Source of the DNA: Bryobacteraceae bacterium
Lineage (GTDB): Bacteria; Acidobacteriota; Terriglobia; Bryobacterales; Bryobacteraceae
Direction of reading: 5' to 3'
Length of the DNA: 23,294 nt
NCBI GenBank assembly: GCA_025350445.1
Contig: JANXXV010000773.1
Span: 1 to 23,294, forward strand
Under the pieces are notes generated by a model. That model saw only the letters and a program-made list of their open reading frames with translations, was not told where the DNA came from and did not search any database. Within the stretch, counting starts at the first letter, position 1; every line of letters begins with the position of its first letter. The translations under genes were made by a program, and so were the position numbers. Below are positions 1 to 6,393 of this stretch, piece by piece.

Positions 1-1403
1 ATCTCGTCGTGAATCCCGGTGGCATCGCTAACAGCGTCCCAAACCTGCTCCGCGGGCAGGCGGCGCACCATGTGCCGGGCGAAGTAATCGGCGTACTCTG
101 CTTTCCATTTTCCTTCCGGCACCCGATGCGAAAGCTGGTACGTGCTGGAAGTCACAATGGTGCGGATCAGATACTTCAAGTCGTAATGGTGCTGCTGGAA
201 GTCTTTCGCCATCGCGTCCAGAAGTTCAGCATGCTGCGTTAGCACTCCCAGTCCGCGATCGGTCGAACCGGCGGATTGATACCGCACCAAATCGAACGCC
301 GTGGGCGGATCCACAATGCCTGCTCCAAACAATTCGGCCCAGATGTTGTTGACGATAGTCCGCGCAAACTGAATATCACCGGTAAGCATCCGCGCGTATG
401 CCTGGCGCGGATCTTCCCCTTCCCGAGGATGCTCACCCGTCAGGATAAACGTGGGAGTAGTGTCGGCTTTATAACGCGGAAGGCGCACCACGCTCTTGCT
501 GCCGGTGTCGTAACCCTTGCCATCGTTGCTCAAGACGAATTCATCCACCAGATCCCCGTATGGCCGGTGCAATCGCACTTTCCCGAAGAAGGCCGCCTGC
601 CGCCAGAGGTCCGCCCGCTTCTTCCCGGTCAGCCAGAGGTTCACCTTTTCCAGATGCTTGACGCCGTCATGGCAGGAAATGCACTCCAGGTTCATCCCCA
701 GAAATATACGTGTGGTGCGGATGGCTAGCTCATCGTAAGTGTCTTCATGGTTAACCGTACTTTGATCTGGTTGGTCGATATAGAATCGGACCAGAAAATT
801 TGCCGGGGCCGAGTCGAAGTTGGAGCGCGCCGTGGCCGTCAACAACCCGCGAACGAATTCGTCATAAGGCTCGTTCGTAGCCAGGGCGTTATAGATATGG
901 TGATGCAGCAGAGTGCGGCCGCGCCCCATCAGGTTGCTCACCCGAAACAGGTCGGAGAAGAAGTAAGTCCAGCGGTCAAGGTAGGGCGTAGATGGCTTCA
1001 CCGTCATGCCCTTCGTAGTAACCGTCATCAACTCATCCACAAGGTTGTCGCGCTTCTTTACATCCTTATCAGCGACGAACTTGCGTATCTTCTCCGGTTC
1101 CGGTAGCCGTCCGGTCAGATCCAGAGAAACACGCCGCAGAAACTCAATGTCCGAACAAAGCGCGGCCTGCGGAATTCGATCCTTACCGATCTTGTTGAAA
1201 ACAAAATCGTCAATGTAGTTTTGGACCGACGCGGGTCGGGACACGAAGTAGGGCAGGTCGGCCGCGGACGCCTCGGTGAATTGCGAGCGCTCCGCCGCGG
1301 TTGGCCCCTTTGGCACAGCAGGATGTTCCGTATCAGCGCCGGCAGCCAAGGTCAGGCTGGCCACGATTACGCCCGAAATTACGAAAAGAATCGAGGTTTT
1401 CAT
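1..1403 (-). CDS. DUF1549/DUF1553 domain protein with CxxCH haem-binding motif (3' end outside window)
   Basis: Partial gene: the frame is open from the ATG at 1403 to the left edge, 467 codons. The product starts with a hydrophobic export signal (about residues 1-22). A DUF1549-like region follows (about 60-260; FLRRVSLDLTGRLPEPEKI at about 88-106) with a single CxxCH motif, CISCH at residues 241-245, in the setting LECISCHDGVKHLEKVN. The DUF1553 part begins near residue 340 and reaches RLPAEQVWDAVSDATG at the edge. Families of this type in Planctomycetes, Verrucomicrobia and Acidobacteriota are exported proteins often paired with DUF1501 proteins; their biochemistry is unknown, and haem attachment is inferred from CxxCH. 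No clear ribosome binding site precedes the ATG. A palindromic operator-like site lies 39 bases upstream. A relic of a related 5' end is present at 3634-3724. The family call is confident, the function is not. Confidence 0.88.
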   Translation of the reverse strand, partial: MKTSILFVISGVIVASLTLAAGADTEHPAVPKGPTAAERSQFTEASAADLPYFVSRPASVQNYIDDFVFNKIGKDRIPQAALCSDIEFLRRVSLDLTGRLPEPEKIRKFVADKDVKKRDNLVDELMTVTTKGMTVKPSTPYLDRWTYFFSDLFRVSNLMGRGRTLLHHHIYNALATNEPYDEFVRGLLTATARSNFDSAPANFLVRFYIDQPDQSTVNHEDTYDELAIRTTRIFLGMNLECISCHDGVKHLEKVNLWLTGKKRADLWRQAAFFGKVRLHRPYGDLVDEFVLSNDGKGYDTGSKSVVRLPRYKADTTPTFILTGEHPREGEDPRQAYARMLTGDIQFARTIVNNIWAELFGAGIVDPPTAFDLVRYQSAGSTDRGLGVLTQHAELLDAMAKDFQQHHYDLKYLIRTIVTSSTYQLSHRVPEGKWKAEYADYFARHMVRRLPAEQVWDAVSDATGIHDE

Positions 1404-1429
1404 TAATTCAATGCGCGGACTCTGATCGG

Positions 1430-1453
1430 CCTAAAATGCCAGTGATCGATCAT
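1430..1453. promoter_or_regulatory. Operator-like palindrome (TGATCGATCA) upstream of the DUF1549 gene
   Basis: The core TGATCGATCA is a perfect 10-base palindrome at 1443-1452, 39 bases upstream of the DUF1549 start codon. On the minus strand it directly follows an AT-rich stretch (TAGTATTAT) that could serve as the -10 element, so a bound regulator would cover the transcription start. The 24-base block matches 3751-3774 at 21 positions and sits at the same distance from a start codon there. The regulator is unknown; short palindromes of this kind are typical of dimeric helix-turn-helix repressors. The rest of 1404-1630 shows no gene I can recognise. Confidence 0.5.
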
Positions 1454-1630
1454 AATACTATCATGCTGTATGGAATCTGCCGTGGCGAGTAGCGGAGTTG
1501 ACCGGTAAACAAAAGGGCATTCCGCAATGGGAGACGGGCATCGTGAGGCTTCGCGGGTCCTTTCAGCGGGGGGCGCCGCTTTAACACCGCTCCGCAGCTG
1601 GGAGCGAGCCTCGTGCAACCTCTAGCCAAA

Positions 1631-1959
1631 TCAGTCTTTATGGGGAATTTCGATCTCGGTATAGCTGCCAGGCGTCGCGGCATTCACTGCGTCGGCAATG
1701 CGGTCAAGGTGAAGCTTGACGTCCGGCCACTGCTGGTTCCCCAGCACGACGATGGCGATTTTGCGCCCGGATAGATTCTGCTGGTACCGGATGTTCTTGT
1801 CGGAGGCAGCAGCAAATCGTAGTCGGCTTCTTCAGCTTCCCGGAGCAAGTCGCCGTTCTGAAGTTCGTGCCAGCCGATCTGGCGGGCAAACGCCACCTCA
1901 TGGCCGGCGAGACTACGGGCGCTGGGATTGGGCGTTCCGTTGTCGAACAATATCCTCAT
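1631..1959 (-). pseudogene. DUF5615 (PIN-like) toxin, broken by a one-base frameshift
   Basis: Starts at ATG 1959 in an ATGA overlap with the DUF433 gene. The first part reads MRILFDNGTPNPSARSLAGH, the usual N-terminus of DUF5615 PIN-like proteins with the early acidic residue in LFD. The frame breaks at 1802-1806: after DYDLLL the sequence CCTCC stands where two codons are expected, one base short. Past this point a different frame continues the family sequence (DKNIRYQQNLSGRKIAIVVL, then QQWPDVKLHLDRIADAV) to a stop at 1631-1633. Restoring one base gives about 109 residues, the normal family length. Left as is, the original frame runs to 1684 with an unrelated tail. The intact product would be the toxin, probably a nuclease, of a DUF433/DUF5615 module. 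A sequencing error is possible. Confidence 0.85.
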
Positions 1960-2189
1960 CCGTACGCGGGGGCCTTTTCAAGGCTCTGGGCTGCAAAATG
2001 AAGGACGGCTTTCACTTCTTCTTCAGTCACATCGAACACTTCCGTGATCTCCTTGACAGAAAGACCGGCTTCCAGATTCGCGAAGATTGTTTGAACCGGC
2101 ATGCGCGTATTTTTAAAAACCCACGCGCCGCTCACCTTACCCGGGATGCTTTCAACCGCGGGGCATTGGGACCAGCCAAGTTGTGCCAT
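1956..2189 (-). CDS. DUF433 family antitoxin
   Basis: A 77-residue protein starting MAQLGWSQCPAVESIPGKVS. The DUF433 signature follows: AWVFKNTRMPVQTIFANLEAG (start to finish at about residues 21-41), then LSVKEITEVFDVTEEEVKAV, which resembles the small helix-turn-helix of this family. The ATG at 2189 was chosen because GAGAGAGGGG lies just upstream and family homology begins there; an upstream in-frame start would add an unrelated N-terminus. The stop overlaps the toxin start (ATGA), the usual arrangement for this module with the antitoxin first. DUF433 proteins are regarded as antitoxins of DUF5615 toxins and probably repress their own promoter. The partner is frameshifted, so this antitoxin may now be an orphan. 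Confidence 0.85.
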   Translation of the reverse strand: MAQLGWSQCPAVESIPGKVSGAWVFKNTRMPVQTIFANLEAGLSVKEITEVFDVTEEEVKAVLHFAAQSLEKAPAYG

Positions 2190-2230
2190 ACGGAACCCCT
2201 CTCTCATTGTATTCCGATGCGGGCAGTTTG

Positions 2231-2719
2231 TTAGCTTTCCGGGGCGTTTGTCGAGGGAACGGCGCGGGCGCGCAAATCCGAATCCCAGTGTTCGGGGAGA
2301 ATCCACTTTAGATGGGCTACGAACTCAACCCCTAAGCTTGGTCCACTGCGAAATACCTTGGGACAGGGGCCACCCCGCGTGAAGAAGTATCCGAAGTACG
2401 GTGATTCGGTAACCTGAAAAAACCGTTCGCCCGCGTTGACCATCTCGCCGACGAAAAAGAACCAACCGCCATAGTGATGGAGTCCGTTCTTCAATGGTCC
2501 GTCCGCAACGGCCTCTCCCTCTTTATTCGGATCAATCCCAAGTCGATCAAGCAGGTCTCTGAACGGAGCTGGATACACTGCATTTCGTTGAGCCATCAGA
2601 TTCCGACAGCCGACGCACAGGCAATCTTCCGCCCAGCCATTTTTCAAGCTCGCGTAAATGGCGACGGTAGCCTCCCGATCATAGCGGACGGTCTGGTCCC
2701 CCAGATGCATTTCAGTCAT
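2231..2719 (-). CDS. Hypothetical protein with CxCxxC motif
   Basis: A 162-residue soluble protein that I do not recognise. No signal peptide or membrane segment is visible. Near the N-terminus is a cysteine cluster, CLCVGC (C33, C35, C38 from the chosen start), followed by RNLMAQRNAVYPAPFRDLLD, LGIDPNKEGE and an aromatic-rich HHYGGWFFFVGEM stretch. The cysteines could bind a metal, which is inference. Three ATG codons lie close together at 2725, 2719 and 2710. The one at 2719 was chosen because GAAGGA sits 6 bases upstream of it; the one at 2725 would leave almost no spacing. The gene lies 41 bases upstream of the DUF433 antitoxin on the same strand and might be cotranscribed. Confidence 0.7.
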   Translation of the reverse strand: MTEMHLGDQTVRYDREATVAIYASLKNGWAEDCLCVGCRNLMAQRNAVYPAPFRDLLDRLGIDPNKEGEAVADGPLKNGLHHYGGWFFFVGEMVNAGERFFQVTESPYFGYFFTRGGPCPKVFRSGPSLGVEFVAHLKWILPEHWDSDLRARAVPSTNAPES

Positions 2720-2872
2720 CGGCATTCCTTCATTGTGATCGAGATTGATGTGCCGTGGTGGCCAATTTGAGCGATGTGTTCGGCGAGCCCCATACTCATC
2801 TCCCGATATGTCGTAATGTGTAGATCATACTCGTACGCGCCCCGTGCCGGTACAGGTCGAACCACGTCGCCC

Positions 2873-2926
2873 CGGATCTACGCCAAATGACGTATGCCAA
2901 ATAATGTTGACGGATCTACGCCAAAT
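2873..2926. repeat. Short direct repeats CGGATCTACGCCAAAT
   Basis: The 16-base unit CGGATCTACGCCAAAT occurs exactly at 2873-2888 and 2911-2926, 38 bases apart. A weaker copy (GACGTATGCCAAAT, 2889-2902) lies between them. They sit in the 258-base gap between the unknown gene (start 2719) and the PASTA-like pseudogene (end 2978). No other gene is visible in this gap. They may be binding sites or a relic of local duplication. Confidence 0.6.
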
Positions 2927-2977
2927 AATTCTGAAAGCGACCGGTGAGGAACCCTGGCGTCCAAGAGGCCTTCAGCA

Positions 2978-3527
2978 TTAGAGGTTGATCTCCACGATGA
3001 CGGTGCCCCCCCGCCTGACAAATGTACCGGCTGGCGGCGTAATGCTGACGACGTCCTCGTGCTGGAAGTTCGGGTTCCTTTGATCAATCCGAAACTCGAT
3101 CACCAGGCCGAGTTCGCCAACCGACAGCGTGTTGAGCTTCATGTCGCCGCCTTTTTCGACTTCGGTCCTGTTATGCCACTCGGGAATGGCTAGAGCACCG
3201 GCGATTTCCGCCCATTGCGCCACCGATTTTTTAAGGTTGGCGACAGCCTCCTGCGGGGCCGTGATGGTGCCTCTGACCGGCGCGATCAAGCTGGCAGGGG
3301 TATCACCGGTGATAGCGGGGTTGCCGGCGACAGTCACGCCCCAGCGGTAGTCTCCGTTGAAGTTGATGGTCAGACCGTCCTGAAAGTCGTGCACCAGGGC
3401 CCGCCGGAAAGCGCCGCCGCCGGAGTGGCGCATCGAGCATGAAGTCCGCGGTCGTGGTCTTCAACACATTGCCTTCCACAAGCACCCGGTTGCCATCAGC
3501 TTGATCAAGCTTGACATCGGTTGGCAT
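2978..3527 (-). pseudogene. Unknown protein with PASTA-like C-terminus, frameshifted
   Basis: The start ATG at 3527 has GAGGAAAA just upstream. The first frame reads MPTDVKLDQADGNRVLVEGN, then VLKTTTADFMLDA. Near 3420-3433 the frame changes; removing one C at GCGCC gives LDAHSGGGAFRRALVHDF, and the second frame then stays open to the stop at 2978. It includes DGLTINFNGDYRWGVTVAG and ends with a segment like a single PASTA repeat (VVSITPPAGTFVRRGGTVIV). Total span 550 bases, that is 183 codons plus one base, consistent with a one-base insertion. PASTA domains bind muropeptides or beta-lactams in some kinases and penicillin-binding proteins, but here the resemblance is only to the C-terminal repeat and the rest is unfamiliar. 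The function is unknown. Confidence 0.7.
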
Positions 3528-3633
3528 CGGATTTTCCTCGTTCCTAAGGAACACTCCACAACGTCGCGCAGCGCTGGGCGTTGCCGCATTGAAACGTACT
3601 GCCTCCTGATATAAGAAAATGCCGCGAAGCCAT

Positions 3634-3724
3634 GAAGGCAGGCAGATCCACCGCGGACGCCTCAGGGAACAGCGAGCGTTCCGCCAAGGTCAGCCAGGAT
3701 CGCAAGGCGATGCGAGGTCATCAT
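3634..3724 (-). pseudogene. Relic of the 5' end of a second DUF1549 gene
   Basis: Read on the minus strand from ATG 3724 (ATGACCTCG against ATGAAAACCTCG in the intact gene). After an internal deletion of the signal-peptide region, a 52-base block matches the intact gene near 1245-1300 at 41 positions by my count. Shared stretches include CGCTCGC and GAGGCGTCCGCGG. Homology ends near CTGCCTGCCTTC (3634). The promoter/operator upstream is also conserved (3751-3774 against 1430-1453), and in both copies the palindrome begins 42 bases from the low end of the start codon. This indicates a former paralogous gene, divergent from the MFS gene, of which only about 90 bases remain. Confidence 0.7.
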
Positions 3725-3750
3725 CGCGGCATTGCCCGGGCTTCATACAC

Positions 3751-3784
3751 CCTAAAGTGCTAATGATCGATCATATACTATAAT
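3751..3784 (+). promoter_or_regulatory. MFS promoter with ATGATCGATCAT operator
   Basis: A perfect consensus -10 element, TATAAT, lies at 3779-3784. The 12-base palindrome ATGATCGATCAT is at 3763-3774, inside the spacer between -10 and -35. No good -35 hexamer is visible, so an activator may be involved or the site may be a repressor's. Transcription would start near 3791, leaving a leader of about 24 bases before the ATG at 3815. The same block once served the divergent relic gene at 3724. The near-copy at 1430-1453 suggests a common regulator for the MFS transporter and the DUF1549 gene. Confidence 0.6.
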
Positions 3785-3814
3785 ATCGTCTTGAGTCGAT
3801 CCAGCGAAATTTCC

Positions 3815-5071
3815 ATGGTGCCGCAAGCACCGGCACTGAGTCTGAATCGACCGCAGAAGAAAGTGGTTGTCCTGCTCGTCGGCCTCAGTCTGATGAGCTA
3901 TTTTCAGCGGACCGCCATGTCCATCGCCGGGCCGTCCATCGCCCGTGAGTTTTCGCTGAGTGAGACTCAGATGGGCGCAATCTACTCGGCGTTCCTTCTT
4001 GGATACGCGCTGCTGATGATCCCTGGAGGTTGGCTCGCCGATCGCATCGGACCGCGCCTGGCGCTGGGAATCGTTGGCTTCGGAACGGCCGTGCTTACTT
4101 CGCTGACAGCCTTTGGCGGTCGCGCGGGCCTGGGAGCCCTGGTGGGAGTTTTCCCGGCGTTTCTAGGAATCCGGTTGCTGCTGGGAATCGTTTCGGCCCC
4201 AATTTACCCTGCCACCGCTCGCATGAGCGCGAATTGGATGGGCATCGGAGTTCGCGGGCAAGTGTCAGGCTGGATTGTGGGCGGCGCAGGCGTCGGCGGG
4301 GCCCTTTCTCCGCTGATCTTCTCTCACCTCATCGCCAGCGTCGGATGGCGGGCGGCGTTTGTGTTTACGGGCGCCGCGACGGCGTTGTTGGCTGTGCTCT
4401 GGATGACTGGAGTCCGCGATTACCCGGCCGGAGTGGACCAATCAAAGCAAGATACGTTTCGCCCGACGCCATGGCGCAAGCTGCTGACCAACCGCGACCT
4501 GATGCTGCTTACTCTGGGTTACGTCGCCGTCGATTATTTTGAGTACATCTTCTTCTATTGGACCTACTACTATCTGGGCCAGATTCGACACATGGGCGCG
4601 GACCAGAGCGCCATCTATACGACAGGGCTCTTTATCGCGTTCCTGATCTCCGCGCCGATCGGCGGAAAAGCGACCGATCTTTGCGTGCGCCGGTTTGGAC
4701 TGAAGACTGGAATGCGAATCGTCCCCATCGCCGGAACCGCACTAAGCGTGGCGGTGCTGCTTGTAGCCGTCGGTCTGTCCAGTGCGGAGATGACCGGTGT
4801 GCTGATGGCAGTGGCGTTGGGTTTTGCCGCTTCCACCGAAGGGGCGTACTGGGCGGCTACCATCCAAGCCGGCGGTAAGGAAGCGGGTGCGGCTTTTGGA
4901 ATCCTCAACGGCGGCGGAAATCTGGGAGGGTTTCTTGCGCCCGTGGCCACTCCCTGGCTTGCCTCAAAATTCGGCTGGTCCGCCGGCCTTTATTTTGGCT
5001 GCCTCGTAGTTTGCCTCAGCATCGGCGTATGGTCTTTTATCGATATGGAACGGCATCCGGCCGGTTCCTAG
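3815..5071 (+). CDS. MFS transporter, anion:cation symporter (ACS) type
   Basis: A 418-residue membrane protein of normal MFS length with about 12 hydrophobic segments. It opens with RPQKKVVVLLVGLSLMSYFQ, then the first-helix motif RTAMSIAGPSIAREF. The MFS motif A between helices 2 and 3 reads GGWLADRIGPR (about residues 71-81). RLLLGIVSAPIYPATARMSANW resembles hexuronate, glucarate and sialate permeases (ExuT/GudP/NanT), which take up organic acids with protons or sodium. The substrate cannot be read from sequence. A TTG at 3791 would extend the frame by 8 residues, but it coincides with the predicted transcription start, so the ATG at 3815 is preferred although its ribosome site is weak. 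Its promoter carries the ATGATCGATCAT palindrome. A possible small gene overlaps its 3' end on the other strand. Confidence 0.9.
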   Translation: MVPQAPALSLNRPQKKVVVLLVGLSLMSYFQRTAMSIAGPSIAREFSLSETQMGAIYSAFLLGYALLMIPGGWLADRIGPRLALGIVGFGTAVLTSLTAFGGRAGLGALVGVFPAFLGIRLLLGIVSAPIYPATARMSANWMGIGVRGQVSGWIVGGAGVGGALSPLIFSHLIASVGWRAAFVFTGAATALLAVLWMTGVRDYPAGVDQSKQDTFRPTPWRKLLTNRDLMLLTLGYVAVDYFEYIFFYWTYYYLGQIRHMGADQSAIYTTGLFIAFLISAPIGGKATDLCVRRFGLKTGMRIVPIAGTALSVAVLLVAVGLSSAEMTGVLMAVALGFAASTEGAYWAATIQAGGKEAGAAFGILNGGGNLGGFLAPVATPWLASKFGWSAGLYFGCLVVCLSIGVWSFIDMERHPAGS

Positions 5072-5216
5072 CGGCCTCGTAGTCCCGCTCAAACGTGTTG
5101 TGGACCATGGCCGTCCACTTATCAATACAGTGCCGGCTCAGGCAAGCTGCCTCAGCGCGGCTGGCTTCCTCGAATTTACACCGGAGGCCAGAATCTGTCT
5201 TACTCAAATGAGGCAT
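5037..5216 (-). CDS. Possible small protein of 59 residues, antisense to the MFS 3' end
   Basis: An open frame from ATG 5216 to TAA 5037-5039, overlapping the last 35 bases of the MFS gene on the opposite strand. The translation begins MPHLSKTDSGLRCKFEEASR and continues AEAACLSRHCIDKWTAMVHN, then TFERDYEAARNR. The composition (many charged residues, amphipathic and helix-like) and GC-rich third positions look more like a coding sequence than a chance frame. Only a weak ribosome site (AAGAG) is present. It fills the gap between the MFS gene and the amine oxidase relic. I do not recognise a family, and it may be a gene fragment. Confidence 0.33.
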   Translation of the reverse strand: MPHLSKTDSGLRCKFEEASRAEAACLSRHCIDKWTAMVHNTFERDYEAARNRPDAVPYR

Positions 5217-5226
5217 AGGCGCTCTT

Positions 5227-5858
5227 ATGAATCAAACTCAAAGCCCGTCCGCACCCGCTTCCGCGACCTCCAACAGTAGTTGGACTCGCCATCCGCTGGA
5301 ACCGTTAACCCAGGCTGAAGTCCAACAGTCTGTTGAACTGCTGCGCGCCCGCGCCGACTGGACTCCGAAAACCCGCGTTATTAGCATTGCTCTCAAGGAG
5401 CCCGATAAGAGCGCCGTCCAAGGGTGGTCGGCGGTACCAGCCTCCAGACGCTGCGCCAAAGCTGTCTTGATGAATGACGAACTGTATCGCGCGTCGACCG
5501 TAACGCTTGACCTTACCGCCAACTGCGTCACCGGCGTTGAAATGGCGCGCGAAGGAGCGCAATCCACACTCTCGGCCGACGAACAAATTGAGTGTGGCAA
5601 GCCGTTCTCTCTAGCGAAGACTTTCGCGCCGCCCCGGAAAAGCATCATGGCATTAAGAACCCCTCGCTCGTAATGATGGATGTCTGCAGCGCTGGCCAAT
5701 ATGAGGGGAACGACCGGGTTGCGGGCCAGCGATTGACGCGTCCGCCCTATTTCCTTCGCTCCGCCCTTACCGATAACTGGTATGCCCGTCCCATCGAAGG
5801 TATCCGGCCGGTGGTCGATCTGAACATCATGAAAGTGTTGCGCATTGAAGATGACTCA
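5227..5858 (+). pseudogene. Primary (copper) amine oxidase, N-terminal relic, frameshifted and truncated
   Basis: The first frame starts at ATG 5227 and has the N-terminal domains of copper amine oxidases: HPLEPLTQAEVQQSVELLRA, RVISIALKEPDK, then VTLDLTANCVTGVE and LSADEQIEC. Near 5590-5592 the frame shifts by one deleted base. The next frame continues the family (AVLSSEDFRAAPEKHHGIKN, SLVMMDVCSAGQY, DNWYARPIEGIRPVVDLNIM, VLRIEDDS) to about 5858. Recognisable sequence then stops, after about 210 residues of a family of about 640. The whole catalytic domain, with the topaquinone tyrosine and the copper histidines, is absent, so no oxidase activity is possible. Between 5859 and 5972 I see no gene. 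Confidence 0.85.
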
Positions 5859-5972
5859 CGGGCAAGGAGATTCTATAGATGCCGGACACCTGGGCGAGGG
5901 CGGAAACACTGTCTCGATCCGAAAACACAGCATCTTGTAGTCGCAGCAAGAATCCGCCTGTCCCGATTGCGC

Positions 5973-6314
5973 TCACGGCCGCTGTACGAGTTGAATCACC
6001 GTGCCGTGCCTTTTGTCCGCCGCGTTCCATGACAGTTGGACAACAAACTTCTTGCCGGGGAAGCGCAGAACCACATACTTCATGTCCGCATTGATATTCC
6101 TGGAATGCGGCACGTCTTCGCTCCCGGCCTTCTTGTAAAAAGCGTCGACCTTATCAAAGGAATCCGTCGAATTGTAGGCGACGTTCTCAGGGTTGGATTT
6201 GCGGACCGACTTGCTGACCTGTTCCTCTACCGTGGCCCCGGGATAGACGGCGACATCCGGGGAAAAACCCAGACAAGGGAAAGCGAGCAACAGCATAACA
6301 CCTATAGATTTCAA
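5973..6314 (-). CDS. Small exported protein of unknown function
   Basis: A 113-residue protein with a clear signal peptide (MKSIGVMLLLAFPCLG, cleavage near residue 17). The mature part is polar: DVAVYPGATVEEQVSKSVRK, YNSTDSFDKVDAFYKKAG, then KYVVLRFPGKKFVVQLSW. The pattern 'YPGA' followed by 'TDSFDKVDAFYKK' is reminiscent of small periplasmic proteins seen in Acidobacteriota, with no known role. The start codon is TTG at 6314, supported by GGAGGAAACGG directly upstream (GGAGG, 6 bases spacing), the strongest ribosome site in this region. It lies 79 bases downstream of the subtilase gene on the same strand and may be transcribed with it. Confidence 0.75.
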   Translation of the reverse strand: MKSIGVMLLLAFPCLGFSPDVAVYPGATVEEQVSKSVRKSNPENVAYNSTDSFDKVDAFYKKAGSEDVPHSRNINADMKYVVLRFPGKKFVVQLSWNAADKRHGTVIQLVQRP

Positions 6315-6393
6315 CCGTTTCCTCCACAGGCCCCACGCGGCGGAGCCTGCCCAAGGGTACCACCATTGGTTAATCGTGTTTGGCGGAACGGGA

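Noticed and set aside
5592..6032. A separate 146-residue gene from GTG 5592
   Set aside because: Its first 90 residues are the continuation of the amine oxidase relic after a frameshift, and the rest is antisense to the small exported protein.
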